This document shows positions 45,417-54,334 of a DNA stretch of 64,000 bases, one piece after another. How positions within the stretch are numbered: position 1 is the stretch's first letter; each line of letters starts with the position of its first letter. The translations under genes and the position numbers were made by a program. The notes beneath the pieces were generated by a model. That model was not told where the DNA came from, did not search any database, and saw only the letters and a list, made by a program, of their open reading frames with translations. Source of the stretch: Paenibacillus gyeongsangnamensis (GTDB lineage: Bacteria > Bacillota > Bacilli > Paenibacillales > NBRC-103111); assembly GCF_027533625.1 (NCBI RefSeq), contig NZ_JAQAGZ010000008.1, positions 62,001 to 126,000 on the forward strand, written 5' to 3'.

Positions 45417-46274
45417 ATGTCCGACATTTTGCAAGCGATCCGTAGTGAAGCCCCTTCCCTGCACCGCAAGGAGCAGATTTTGGCCGAGTTCATCCTGGAT
45501 CATGCTCAAGAGGCGGTGCATCTCGGCATTACGGAGCTGGCGGCGCGTTCGGGTACCAGCACGGCGACGGTGTCCCGCTTCTGCCGGGCCTTCCTCTTCA
45601 AGGGCTATGCCGACTTCCGCATGAAGCTGGCGGCCGAGCTTGCCCAGATGCCCGCCCAGACCTCCTATCAGGACATCCTAGCGGGTAATCCGCTTCAGAG
45701 CATCGTGCAGGCGATCGAGAGCAATCATCTTCGTTCCATCACCGACACGACGCGTCAGCTCGATTTAACGGAGGTCCGGAGGGCGGTCGATGCGTTAAGA
45801 GCCGCTCTCCGCATCGATTTGTTCGGCGTGGCGACATCGGGGATCGTGGCGCTCGATTTTCAACAGAAGCTGGTCCGCATCGGCAAGCACGCGCAGTATT
45901 GGCCCGACCCGCACATGCAAATTACCGCCGCCTCCTCTCTGGGGCCGGCGGACGCCGCCTTCGCGGTTTCCTATTCCGGCGAAACGCCGGAAACGCGCGA
46001 TGCGCTGCTGTGCGCTAAGGAACGGGGGGCCGTTACGATCTCGCTCACCAAATTCGGGGCGAGTCCCGTCTCCCAAGAGGCGGATATCCGGCTATACGCT
46101 TCCTCGCTCGAAGAAGGCATGCGCCGCGGGGATATGGCCTCCAGGATTGCGCAGCTGCATGTCGTCGATATTTTGTTCACTGCTCTGGTGAGCGAGGATT
46201 TTGACACGTACGTGCCCCGGCTTGAGGAAACATACCAGTCCGTCCGCAAATACCGTAAGGATAAAGGGAGATAA
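45417..46274 (+). CDS. MurR/RpiR-family regulator of amino-sugar genes
   Basis: 285 residues. The N-terminal RpiR helix-turn-helix (about 1-77) contains AVHLGITELAARSGTSTATVSRFCR. The C-terminal SIS sugar-phosphate-binding domain (about 110-270) has RIDLFGVATSGIVALDFQQKL and AFAVSYSGETPETRDAL. The family senses phosphorylated amino sugars. It stands 4 bases from nagB, so it is the operon's own regulator. Confidence 0.9.
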   Translation: MSDILQAIRSEAPSLHRKEQILAEFILDHAQEAVHLGITELAARSGTSTATVSRFCRAFLFKGYADFRMKLAAELAQMPAQTSYQDILAGNPLQSIVQAIESNHLRSITDTTRQLDLTEVRRAVDALRAALRIDLFGVATSGIVALDFQQKLVRIGKHAQYWPDPHMQITAASSLGPADAAFAVSYSGETPETRDALLCAKERGAVTISLTKFGASPVSQEADIRLYASSLEEGMRRGDMASRIAQLHVVDILFTALVSEDFDTYVPRLEETYQSVRKYRKDKGR

Positions 46275-46278
46275 TGCG

Positions 46279-47007
46279 ATGAACATTCTAACATTCCGTT
46301 CGCAAGAAGAATTGAACAAGGCCGGGGCCGGCATTATTACGGGACTCGTGCAGACGAATCCCCGAGCGGTATTGGGGCTTGCTACCGGGGGAACGCCGGT
46401 AGACATTTACGAGGAGCTGGTGGAAGCTCACCGCCAGCAGCTAGTCAGCTTCGCCAAAGCGACGACGTTCAATCTCGATGAATATGTCGGCCTCGACCGG
46501 AACCATCCGGCCAGCTATTACAGCTTTATGCAGGAGCACCTGTTCGGTTACGTCAACGCCGCACCGGAGCGCTGTCATATTCCTGACGGCATGGCCTCCT
46601 CTCTGGAGGAGGAATGCCGCAGGTACGACGCTCTGCTGGAGCAGGCCGGCCAAATCGACCTGCAGCTGCTCGGTCTCGGTCACAACGGTCATATCGGGTT
46701 CAACGAACCGGACCATGCACTGCGAAGCGGCACGCATGTCGTGAAGCTTCAGGAGCAGACCCGGGAGGCGAACGCGCGCTTTTTCGACAAGCCGGAGCAG
46801 GTGCCGACGCATGCGATCACGATGGGTGTGGGGACGATTCTGAAGGCGAAAATGATTCTGCTTGTCGTTCGAGGAAGTGACAAGGCGGAGATTGTGGCGA
46901 GGGCGCTGCAAGGGCCGATTACGACGGAGTGTCCGGCCTCGCTGCTGCAAACCCATCCGCACGTGGTCGTCCTGCTGGACTCGGAAGCGGGAGGCCGGTT
47001 AGCATGA
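46279..47007 (+). CDS. nagB: Glucosamine-6-phosphate deaminase NagB
   Basis: 242 residues. Landmarks are LGLATGGTPVDIYEELV, FNLDEYVGLDRNHPASY and LGLGHNGHIGFNEPDHAL (catalytic Asp, His and Glu region). It converts glucosamine-6-phosphate to fructose-6-phosphate and ammonia. The length matches the short Bacillota form without an allosteric tail. GGGAG precedes ATG at 46279. It overlaps nagA by 4 bases. Confidence 0.96.
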   Translation: MNILTFRSQEELNKAGAGIITGLVQTNPRAVLGLATGGTPVDIYEELVEAHRQQLVSFAKATTFNLDEYVGLDRNHPASYYSFMQEHLFGYVNAAPERCHIPDGMASSLEEECRRYDALLEQAGQIDLQLLGLGHNGHIGFNEPDHALRSGTHVVKLQEQTREANARFFDKPEQVPTHAITMGVGTILKAKMILLVVRGSDKAEIVARALQGPITTECPASLLQTHPHVVVLLDSEAGGRLA

Positions 47008-48197
47008 GCGGAGCAAGCGAGATTTACCCAACCCTGATCCGTAACGCCGCCGTCGTCACGCCGGACGGCATCATTCCCCAAGGCTATGCCCTTATCAACG
47101 AACAAGGCCGACTGGCATCGGTCGGCACGATGGAAGGCCAGGGCTCCCTTCCGTCCGTGGAGCGATCCGTCGATGCCTGCGGCGGCTGGCTTCTTCCGGG
47201 CTTCATTGACGTGCACGTGCACGGCGGCTTCGGACATGACTTCATGGATGCGGGGGCCGCGGAGCTCGATGCCATCACCCGTTTCCACGCCGCCCACGGC
47301 ACCACGACCATGCTGGCGACGACCGTCACGGCTTCGCAGGCGGCGATTTCCGGCGTACTGAGCCGGGTCAGCGCCTACAGGCAGCAAGTGATGCCTTTCG
47401 CTACGCTTGCCGGGGTGCATCTGGAGGGTCCGTTCATCAGTCCGCAATGGCCCGGGGCCCAGAACCCCAACTTCATCGAGCCTCCCCGGAAAGATTGGCT
47501 TGAAGCTTGGCATACGCAGTATCCCGGCTTAATCCGGATGCTGACGCTGGCTCCGGAAAGGGATGGAGCGCCGGAGCTGATCGAATGGCTGACCCGCAGC
47601 GGCATCGTCGCCTCCTGCGGGCATACGGACGCCAGCTACGAGCAACTCACGGCTGCCCGGAAGCACGGCCTGCGTCATGCCGTCCATACGTTCAACGCCA
47701 TGACTGGGCTTCATCACCGCAAGCCCGGCGTCGTCGGGGCCGTGCTCGACCACGATGACGTCAGCGCGGAAATCATTGCCGACGGCCATCATGTGCATCC
47801 CGCCGCCATCCGGCTGCTGACGCGCGTGAAGCGGCAGGATAATCTGCTGCTGATCACGGACGCGATCTCGGCCGCGGGGCTCGGCGACGGCGAATATTCG
47901 CTCGGCGGCCTCGACGTTATGGTAAAGGATGGCGTAGCCCGGCTGAGGGACGGCGACAACCTGGCCGGGAGCACGCTGACGATGCTCGGCGCGCTGCGCT
48001 TCATGGTGGAGAAGGTCGGCATCGACCTCGCTGCCGCAAGCCGTATGGCGAGCTGGAATCCCGCGAAGCTGCTGGGCCTTGCACAAACGACCGGCAGCAT
48101 TGAAGCCGGCAAGCAGGCGGATCTGCTGCAGCTTACGCCGGCGCTTGAGCTCGAACGGGTGTGGATCCGCGGCCGCGAGCCGCAGCTAGGCCTCTAA
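47004..48197 (+). CDS. nagA: N-acetylglucosamine-6-phosphate deacetylase NagA
   Basis: 397 residues of the amidohydrolase superfamily. Metal and substrate residues lie in DVHVHGGFGHDFMD, HLEGPFISPQWPGAQNP, GHTDASYEQ, HTFNAMTGLHHR and LITDAISAAG. It removes acetate from GlcNAc-6-phosphate to supply NagB. The overlap with nagB indicates tight coupling. No GlcNAc transporter is in the window. Confidence 0.95.
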   Translation: MSGASEIYPTLIRNAAVVTPDGIIPQGYALINEQGRLASVGTMEGQGSLPSVERSVDACGGWLLPGFIDVHVHGGFGHDFMDAGAAELDAITRFHAAHGTTTMLATTVTASQAAISGVLSRVSAYRQQVMPFATLAGVHLEGPFISPQWPGAQNPNFIEPPRKDWLEAWHTQYPGLIRMLTLAPERDGAPELIEWLTRSGIVASCGHTDASYEQLTAARKHGLRHAVHTFNAMTGLHHRKPGVVGAVLDHDDVSAEIIADGHHVHPAAIRLLTRVKRQDNLLLITDAISAAGLGDGEYSLGGLDVMVKDGVARLRDGDNLAGSTLTMLGALRFMVEKVGIDLAAASRMASWNPAKLLGLAQTTGSIEAGKQADLLQLTPALELERVWIRGREPQLGL

Positions 48198-48205
48198 AAT
48201 GAATC

Positions 48206-48248
48206 AGGAGCAGGGACAACCGCTTGCCTCGCGGTGTTCCCTGCTCCT
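48206..48248. terminator. Terminator after nagA
   Basis: AGGAGCAGGGACAACCGC pairs with GCGGTGTTCCCTGCTCCT (one mismatch), followed by ATTTTTTT on the plus strand. Confidence 0.88.
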
Positions 48249-48274
48249 ATTTTTTTGCGGCAATCCAGCCAGCC

Positions 48275-48859
48275 TTATACGGTAACAAACTGGCGCGTCA
48301 CGATATAATACCGTAAGCGGCTTAAATCTCCCGGCGTTATATGATGAATCTCCGCTCCATAGCGGATCGTTTTTTCCAAAATGTGGGCGTATCGGACGAC
48401 AAGCTTCGGATGAATCGTTACCTCGTCGCAGATGATCATGGAATCGTACACATGATTCATTTTTACGGAGAAATCGTTGATCTCGAACCCGAAGCCGAGC
48501 CGGCTTACATCGGTGACACGAACGGCGAACGTTCTGAAATCCTCGCTGATGGTTGCATAGGTATTCAGCCTGAAGCTTGTAAATTTCTTGCTGTCATCGT
48601 AAACCAAATCCTCATAGGCTTCGTCCTTTGAAATATCGATCTGAAACACCTCGGAATCGGCCGGCGCGAACAGTACCTTGAACGGCGTCACCCGGAGCAC
48701 GCGCATTTGATGCTTACGCTCGAAGCCCAACACTGTTACTTCCTCGCCGTTACGGAACGTATCCGTCTTATCGAGCTTAACCTCCAACAAATCGGTTTGA
48801 TCGTACGTAATTTGCCCCCTGACTATTTTTCCTTTGTGCAGCATTTGGATATCCTTCAT
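48275..48859 (-). CDS. PilZ-like domain protein
   Basis: 194 residues. The N-terminal ~95 residues are a beta-rich YcgR-N-like region (LLEVKLDKTDTFRNGEEVTV). The C-terminal part has RLNTYATISEDFRTFAVRVTD with DVSRLGFGFEI, which matches the (D/N)xSxxG part of PilZ. The usual RxxxR switch is not complete, so cyclic di-GMP binding is uncertain. GGAGGTGAG precedes the ATG. Confidence 0.6.
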   Translation of the reverse strand: MKDIQMLHKGKIVRGQITYDQTDLLEVKLDKTDTFRNGEEVTVLGFERKHQMRVLRVTPFKVLFAPADSEVFQIDISKDEAYEDLVYDDSKKFTSFRLNTYATISEDFRTFAVRVTDVSRLGFGFEINDFSVKMNHVYDSMIICDEVTIHPKLVVRYAHILEKTIRYGAEIHHITPGDLSRLRYYIVTRQFVTV

Positions 48860-49178
48860 GCTAACTCACCTCCCATGTTATATTTATAATATAACTATGA
48901 AACTTTCAAAAAGTTTCAGTAAAATATTAGGAGATTATTAGATTGTAGAAATTTGTGGCCGAAGTGTGAAGAAGATGTCGATAAGTGTCGAAATTTCCTG
49001 GATAAACCAGCCGCTCCAAGACGCTTTTGAAAACGAATCTCCCATCCTCATCTTACCCAAGAATCGGTACCTCGTTCTCAAATGCGGTCCGCTTTGCGCT
49101 ACGGCCGCACCCTTGTTCTCCGGCCCGCTCCCTTGTCGTTATCGGACCCCTTCGTCCAAAACGCGTATATAGAGTGAA
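48860..49178. other. Intergenic region without a supported gene
   Basis: AT-rich near the PilZ-like gene, including a TATATTATAAATATA promoter-like stretch and a small hairpin GAAACTTT-CAA-AAAGTTTC at about 48899-48917. The rest (48930-49170) holds only short frames without ribosome sites. Confidence 0.5.
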
Positions 49179-49212
49179 AAGGCCCTTTCCCGATGACGCG
49201 GGAAAGGGCCTT
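49179..49212. terminator. Terminator of the IclR-controlled operon
   Basis: AAGGCCCTTTCCCG pairs perfectly with CGGGAAAGGGCCTT. The stem ends 7 bases past the stop of the SDR gene at 49219. Confidence 0.88.
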
Positions 49213-49218
49213 GAATGA

Positions 49219-50013
49219 TTAATGTTCCATATGGTCTTCAGGCTGGGCAGCCTTAACGGTGAGGCCGCCGTCGACCATCAGCAGATGGCCGTTGACCTGC
49301 ATCGCTTCATCGGAAGCAAGGAAGACGACGGCATCGCCGATCTGGCGGGCGGTGCCGAGACGCTTCATCGGGTTCGCATTGATTTCCTTCTCGCGCATGC
49401 CCGGGGCCGTCAGGAAGTCCGTGCACATATCGGTATCGACTGTGCTCGGTCCGACGGCGTTGACGTTAATGTTGTAAGGTCCGAGCTCGATCGCCATGCC
49501 TTTGGTCAGCATGTTGGCCGCCGCTTTGGACGATTGATAGTGTGGAATGACCGGACTCGTGACCACGAGGCTGGCGGTGGAGAGCACGTTGACGATTTTG
49601 CCGTAGCGCTTCTCGATCATCGATTTGGCCGCCAGCTGCGAAGCCATGAAGATCGATTTCACGTTCGTGTTGTACGTGCGATCCCATGTTTCCTCCGTTA
49701 CTTTCATGAACGGCTCGAACGGGGCGACGCCCGCGTTGTTCACGAGGATCTCGACGTCGCCCAGCTGCTCCTCCACCCGCTTGAACATCGCTTCCACCTG
49801 AGGCTTGCTGCCTACGTCCGCCTGCACCACGATCGCTTTCACCCCGTGGGCCTCGCACTGTTCCTTCACCTTCTCCGCGAGCGGGCGCGAACGCTCCGAA
49901 GTGAAGTTAATCGCCACATGGGCGCCTTCCTCCGCCAGCCGAAGCGCGATCGCTTCGCCGATGCCGCGGCTTGCGCCGGTAACCAGCGCAACCCGGTTTG
50001 CCAATCTTCCCAT
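49219..50013 (-). CDS. SDR-family dehydrogenase (FabG-like), operon gene 6
   Basis: 264 residues. The NAD(P) loop is TGASRGIGEAIALRLAEEG, then NNAGVAPFEPF, and the catalytic Ser-x12-Tyr-x3-Lys set is STASLVVTSPVIPHYQSSK. The C-terminal MVDGGLTV is typical. Such sequences are often called 3-oxoacyl-ACP reductase, but the operon of sugar-acid enzymes suggests a sugar or polyol dehydrogenase, for example the first oxidation step. GGAGG precedes the ATG. It is the last gene of the operon, before a strong terminator. Confidence 0.88.
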   Translation of the reverse strand: MGRLANRVALVTGASRGIGEAIALRLAEEGAHVAINFTSERSRPLAEKVKEQCEAHGVKAIVVQADVGSKPQVEAMFKRVEEQLGDVEILVNNAGVAPFEPFMKVTEETWDRTYNTNVKSIFMASQLAAKSMIEKRYGKIVNVLSTASLVVTSPVIPHYQSSKAAANMLTKGMAIELGPYNINVNAVGPSTVDTDMCTDFLTAPGMREKEINANPMKRLGTARQIGDAVVFLASDEAMQVNGHLLMVDGGLTVKAAQPEDHMEH

Positions 50014-50082
50014 GAAATGCAGCCTCCAAGTTCAATAGTTCAGAATTTCATTTTCGTTTAGGAGCCCGTATCCCAAAGCCGC

Positions 50083-51243
50083 TTACAGGCTCGGTCCGAT
50101 CCGGTTGATGCTGAATTCCGTATGTCCGAGAATTTCCGCTTTCGTCAATTTGCCGTTCGCGACCTCCTGGATTTCCTGCCAGATGAGGTTGCCCGCTTCC
50201 TCCAGACTGAGCGTGCCCTCGAGCATATCGCCTACGTTCACGTCCATGTTGTCGGACATCCGTTCGAACATCCGGGTATTGCCCGTAATCTTGATAACGG
50301 GCACGACCGCAGAGCCCGTAGGGGTACCCCGTCCGGTTGTGAAGCAAACCAGATGCGCTCCGCCCGCAGCCATGCCCGAGACGCATTCGATATCGTTGCC
50401 CGGGGAATCCATGAAATACAGCCCGTGCTTCGGAATCGCCTCGGAATATTCGATCACGCCCTGGATCGGAGCCGTACCGCACTTGCTGATGCAGCCGAGC
50501 GACTTCTCCTCGATCGTCGTCAAGCCCCCCGCAATATTGCCCGGGCTCGGATTGCCGCCGCGCATGTCGGCGCCCATCCGCTCGACTTCCTTCTCAAAGC
50601 GATCCACGATATGGTACAACTGATTCGCCGTCTCGGTCGTCGCGCAACGGGAGGCCAGCACGTGCTCGGCGCCGATGATCTCGGTCGTCTCGCCGATAAC
50701 GACGCCGCCGCCTTGTTGAATGAGCGAGTCGGCTGCCGCACCCAGCGCCGGATTCGAGGCGAGCCCGGATGTCGCGTCGGAGCCGCCGCATTTTACCCCG
50801 ATGATCAGCTCGTTCAGAGGCACAGGCTCAGGCTGCATGGCGTCCAGCTTGGCGCGCATCGCTCTCGCCAGCTCCACTCCGTGCTGAATCGCCTTTACCG
50901 ATCCGCCGACGGATTGAATATCGAATACTTCGACCGGCTTGCCGGTCGGACGAATCGCTTCCGCCAGCGCATGCGGGTCTACGACCTCGCAGCCGAGGCT
51001 GATAATGATAACGCCGCCGACGTTCGGATTGCGGCCCGTACCGGCCAGCACCTCGAAGGTGCGGTCCTTGTCCGCGCCGATCTGGCTGCAGCCGTGCTGA
51101 TGCGGAATGGCCACCGTATCCGGCACCATTTGGTTGATCCGGGTACATACCTGATTTGCGCAAATGACCGTAGGAATGATAAGCAGATGATTGCGGATGC
51201 CCACATCGCCGTTCGGCCTTCTATATCCCATCATATGTGTCAT
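50083..51243 (-). CDS. UxaA/GarD-family sugar-acid dehydratase, large subunit
   Basis: 386 residues. It matches the C-terminal part of altronate/galactarate dehydratases: GYRRPNGDVGIRNHLLIIPT, HQHGCSQIGADKD, IIGVKCGGSDATSGLASNPA, ISKCGTAPIQGVIEYSE and CFTTGRGTPTGSAVVPVIKI. These enzymes use iron to dehydrate sugar acids to 2-keto-3-deoxy acids. Here the large part is separate from its SAF domain, which is the next gene upstream (17 bases). The sulfolactate lyase SuyAB has the same split layout, so that reaction cannot be excluded from sequence alone. Confidence 0.88.
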   Translation of the reverse strand: MTHMMGYRRPNGDVGIRNHLLIIPTVICANQVCTRINQMVPDTVAIPHQHGCSQIGADKDRTFEVLAGTGRNPNVGGVIIISLGCEVVDPHALAEAIRPTGKPVEVFDIQSVGGSVKAIQHGVELARAMRAKLDAMQPEPVPLNELIIGVKCGGSDATSGLASNPALGAAADSLIQQGGGVVIGETTEIIGAEHVLASRCATTETANQLYHIVDRFEKEVERMGADMRGGNPSPGNIAGGLTTIEEKSLGCISKCGTAPIQGVIEYSEAIPKHGLYFMDSPGNDIECVSGMAAGGAHLVCFTTGRGTPTGSAVVPVIKITGNTRMFERMSDNMDVNVGDMLEGTLSLEEAGNLIWQEIQEVANGKLTKAEILGHTEFSINRIGPSL

Positions 51244-51260
51244 GCTCGTATGCCCTCCTC

Positions 51261-51575
51261 TTAGGCTTTCGCCTGGTCGCCGCGTCCGCGGATGCCTTCG
51301 ACGTTGTGAACGTGTACATGCTGTCCCGCCTGAACGGCTGCCGTCGTGCGACCGATAACCTCGCCGTACTTGCGGATATCCGTTCCGGCAGGAATATCTT
51401 CGATCGCAACCTTGTGCCCGAAAGGGATCGGATCAAGGAGCGTCAGCTCAAATACTTGATCCTGCTTGCGGTAGGAGATGGTGTCTCCCGCTTTCAAATC
51501 CTTGATCGCCGTGGCGACGTGATCGCGCGCATCCATGACGAGCGCGCTGGCGCCGGCTTCGATGGTTCCTGCCAT
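51261..51575 (-). CDS. UxaA-family dehydratase, SAF-domain small subunit
   Basis: 104 residues of the SAF type (VMDARDHVATAIKDLKAGDTI, LLDPIPFGHKVAIEDIPAG, KYGEVIGRTTAAVQAGQHVHVHNVEG). It corresponds to the N-terminal part of altronate dehydratase and is needed with the large subunit. GGGGAGG precedes the ATG. It lies between the FAH-family gene and the large-subunit gene. Confidence 0.9.
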   Translation of the reverse strand: MAGTIEAGASALVMDARDHVATAIKDLKAGDTISYRKQDQVFELTLLDPIPFGHKVAIEDIPAGTDIRKYGEVIGRTTAAVQAGQHVHVHNVEGIRGRGDQAKA

Positions 51576-51608
51576 GGCTGGTAAGCCTCCCCTTTATGCC
51601 CTATATGT

Positions 51609-52520
51609 TTAAGCCTGTTCGTTCACCATGCAGTTCGTCAGCGCGCCGAGCTTCTCGATCTCGATCGTAACAACGTCGCCGTCCTTAAGATACATCTGCT
51701 TATCCTCCGGATAGCCCAGTACAACCCCTTCCGGCGTACCCGTCAGAATGATGTCCCCCGGAACGAGCGTCATATGCTGCGAAATGTAGCTGACGATTTC
51801 ATCGCAATGGAAAATCATGTCCGACGTGTTCGAGTTCTGGCGAACTTCGCCGTTCACGATGCATTTAATGCCGAGATCGTTCGGGTTGCCTACTTCGTCG
51901 GCCGTTACGAGATACGGTCCCAGCGGGCTGAAGCCGTCGCAGGATTTGCCGAGCAGCCATTGCTGCGTCCTCATTTGCAGGTCGCGCGCCGACAGGTCGT
52001 TGACGTTGCAGTAGCCGAAAACATAGTCCAGCGCATTCTCCTTGGACACATATTTCGCTTCCTTGCCGATGACGATGACAAGCTCGGCTTCATAATCGAC
52101 TTTGCTCGAAACCTTCACAGGCAGCGGAACGTCATGGCCGTGGCCCGTCAGCGTGTTGTTGAACTTGTTGAACAGAATCGGGTACTGCGGAATCGGCGCG
52201 TTCGTTTCTTCCGCATGCTTGCGGTAATTGAGGCCGACGCAAATGATTTTGTTCGGATGGGTTACGCAAGGCGCATAGGTCACTTTCGCCTCGTCCAAAA
52301 GGAACGCGTCTCTTCCGCCGGAAGCCAGCGCTCGGTCGACGAAAGACTGCAGGGCAGCCACCGCCGCCGTTCCGCCTTCGATGACCTCATGGACGCTGTG
52401 GGGAATTGGCTGCTGCTGCGAGGACACCGCCTCAAGCGCTTTGGCGATATGTACGATGCCCTGCTCCGTTTTGACGCCGAGCTGCTGCGTGCCGTTTTCT
52501 ATAAAAGTTACGATCTTCAT
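51609..52520 (-). CDS. Fumarylacetoacetate hydrolase-family protein
   Basis: 303 residues. The FAH core (about 85-295) has KIICVGLNYRKHAEE, DYEAELVIVIGKEA, GYCNVNDLSARDLQ, SCDGFSPLGPYLVT and ILTGTPEGVVLGYP. The metal ligands Glu and Asp are in place. In non-phosphorylative sugar pathways this family cleaves 2,4-diketo-3-deoxy acids to pyruvate plus a small acid, which fits the gene order here. GGAGG precedes the ATG at 52520. Confidence 0.9.
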   Translation of the reverse strand: MKIVTFIENGTQQLGVKTEQGIVHIAKALEAVSSQQQPIPHSVHEVIEGGTAAVAALQSFVDRALASGGRDAFLLDEAKVTYAPCVTHPNKIICVGLNYRKHAEETNAPIPQYPILFNKFNNTLTGHGHDVPLPVKVSSKVDYEAELVIVIGKEAKYVSKENALDYVFGYCNVNDLSARDLQMRTQQWLLGKSCDGFSPLGPYLVTADEVGNPNDLGIKCIVNGEVRQNSNTSDMIFHCDEIVSYISQHMTLVPGDIILTGTPEGVVLGYPEDKQMYLKDGDVVTIEIEKLGALTNCMVNEQA

Positions 52521-52557
52521 AAGTTCGGATACCCTCCAATATATTTGAATTAACCGT

Positions 52558-53337
52558 TTAAACGCTTTTGCCGAATACGACGCCGCCGTCGATGTACAGC
52601 GGGGAGCCCATCATAAACTTCGAATCGTCGGACGCGAGGAACAGCGCCGCCTTGGCTACGTCGTCCGGACGAAGCAGATCGCCGCTTAGCTGGCGTTTCT
52701 TCAGAGACTCGTAGCCCTGCTCGATATCGTCGTACGAATTGCGCAGGTAATCCTCGACGAACGGCGTGAGTACGGTTCCCGGAAGCAGCGCGTTGACGCG
52801 AATGCCGGACGGAGCGTAATCGACCTGCATCGATTTCGTCAGCGCCAGGACGGCGCCTTTCGTCGCGGAATAGGAAGCTCTGCGCGCCAGCCCGATCTCG
52901 GCGATGCAGGAGGACATGTTGATGACGGAGCCGTCTTTGCGGTCCATCATGTGCGGAATCACGTACTTGCAGGGCAAAAAGACGCCGCGAATGTTGATAT
53001 TAATGACGCGGTCCCATGCATCCGGCTCCACCTCGTGGATCGCTCCGACGCCGCTGACCCCTGCGTTGTTGAACAGGACGTCGATCCTGCCGTGGGCGGC
53101 GATGATTTCGTCCACCATGCTCTTCACCGATTCCGGATTCGTCACGTCCGCTTGTATGAAAGCGGCCTTGCCGCCCGCATTCGCAATTTCGTTTACCGTC
53201 TCCAGGCCTTTGTCCGCCGCCAGATCGTTGACGATCACCGTCGCGCCTTCACGGGCGAACAGCAGCGCAGTGGCTTTGCCGATTCCGGAACCGGAGCCGG
53301 TAATGAGAATGACTTTATCCTGCAGTCTCAACACCAA
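52558..53337 (-). CDS. SDR-family dehydrogenase, operon gene 2
   Basis: 259 residues. The cofactor loop is TGSGSGIGKATALLFAREG, the adenine-site Asp is in VIVNDLAADKG (favouring NAD), then NNAGVSGVGAI, and the catalytic set is SSCIAEIGLARRASYSATK. C-terminal: YIDGGVVFGKSV. In sugar-acid operons such SDRs oxidise C4 of 2-keto-3-deoxy acids, which matches its place next to the FAH gene. The start is one of three near codons (TTG 53337, GTG 53334, TTG 53331). Confidence 0.88.
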   Translation of the reverse strand: MVLRLQDKVILITGSGSGIGKATALLFAREGATVIVNDLAADKGLETVNEIANAGGKAAFIQADVTNPESVKSMVDEIIAAHGRIDVLFNNAGVSGVGAIHEVEPDAWDRVININIRGVFLPCKYVIPHMMDRKDGSVINMSSCIAEIGLARRASYSATKGAVLALTKSMQVDYAPSGIRVNALLPGTVLTPFVEDYLRNSYDDIEQGYESLKKRQLSGDLLRPDDVAKAALFLASDDSKFMMGSPLYIDGGVVFGKSV

Positions 53338-53393
53338 ACACTTCCCTTATCTATAAATTTGGTTGCAATCGGGCGGGCCGCCGGACGTCCTCC

Positions 53394-54143
53394 TCACGCC
53401 TGGGACAACCGCTTCGCGAGCGCGCAGATCTCCCGCTGCGCCAGCTCGCGCTTCTCGTCCCATTCGTGCCGGAACATCGAGCAGCTGATGGCCGCAATAA
53501 CGCGTCCCTCGGCGTCGCGCACGGGTGCTGCCACGCAGCAGAAGCCCATGACGGCTTCCTGCAGATCGAAGGCGAAGCCGGTATCCCGTACCTCCGTCAG
53601 CTGGCGGAGCAGCTCCTCCCGGCTGCGCAGCGTATGCGGCGTCAGACAAGGCTCCAGCGTCTCCTCAGTGAACAGCGTCTCCAGCTCACTGTCCTCCAGC
53701 CAGGCGAGCAGCGCCTTGCCCAGCGCCGTAGCGTGCGCCGGAAGCTTCTTGCCCGGCTCCGAAGCAAGACGAACCGGGGAAGGCATCTCTTCCTTGGCCA
53801 GATAGAGCACGTCCTGCTGCTCCAGCTTGGCGAGCTGAATCGTTTCCTGAATGACATGCTTCGTCACGGAGGCTTCCTTGCGGAACCGGTCGATCAAGCT
53901 GAACTGCTTGAAAAAAGCGTTTCCAATGAACCCCAGCTTCGATCCGAGCGAATACGTGCCTTCCTTCTCCCGAACGACCCAATCGAGCGCTTCCATCGTG
54001 TTCAGCAGGGAAAACATCGAGCTTTTATTAATGCCGAGCCGCTTGGATAAATCGATGAGCTTCAGTCCGGAAGGCTGCTCCGAGATTTGCAGCAGCACGT
54101 CGTTCGCCTTCTCCAAAGCCGGAACCCAATACTTCTTTTCCAT
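53394..54143 (-). CDS. IclR-family regulator, operon gene 1
   Basis: 249 residues. The N-terminal winged helix (about 8-65) has LKLIDLSKRLGINKSSMFSLLNTM. The effector domain (about 80-245) has LPAHATALGKALLAWL and FAFDLQEAVMGFCCVAAPVRD. IclR proteins bind small acids and often control sugar-acid breakdown. ATG at 54143 is 7 bases after GGAGG. It heads the operon and has palindromic sites over its promoter, so autoregulation is likely. Confidence 0.92.
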   Translation of the reverse strand: MEKKYWVPALEKANDVLLQISEQPSGLKLIDLSKRLGINKSSMFSLLNTMEALDWVVREKEGTYSLGSKLGFIGNAFFKQFSLIDRFRKEASVTKHVIQETIQLAKLEQQDVLYLAKEEMPSPVRLASEPGKKLPAHATALGKALLAWLEDSELETLFTEETLEPCLTPHTLRSREELLRQLTEVRDTGFAFDLQEAVMGFCCVAAPVRDAEGRVIAAISCSMFRHEWDEKRELAQREICALAKRLSQA

Positions 54144-54168
54144 GAAAAAGCCTCCATGATGCAATAGG

Positions 54169-54204
54169 TTTATTATAATAAACCGCGGTTTTATATATTG
54201 ACAA
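54169..54204 (-). promoter_or_regulatory. iclR operon promoter with two palindromes
   Basis: On the minus strand, -35 TTGTCA (54199-54204), an 18-base spacer and -10 TATTAT (54175-54180). The 14-bp palindrome TTTATTATAATAAA (54169-54182) covers the -10 box, and the 12-bp palindrome AAACCGCGGTTT (54180-54191) lies in the spacer. Both are good candidates for the IclR operator. Confidence 0.65.
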
Positions 54205-54279
54205 TTTCATAGTATCACCGCTCTTCTTCAAGTGTCAATCGGAAAGTTGCCTCCCTTCTCGTTATAACCGTTTTTTCTC

Positions 54280-54308
54280 TTGTACCTCACCCTCCCCCGT
54301 TCTATAAT
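54280..54308 (+). promoter_or_regulatory. Promoter of the ABC transporter gene
   Basis: TTGTAC (54280-54285), a 17-base spacer and TATAAT (54303-54308), then GGAAGGTG before the ATG at 54335. Confidence 0.7.
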
Positions 54309-54334
54309 GTCAAAAAACAGGTGGAAGGTGACCT

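Noticed and set aside
48966..49218. Short plus-strand frames in the gap after the PilZ-like gene
   Set aside because: They run into the terminator hairpin, lack ribosome sites and look random.
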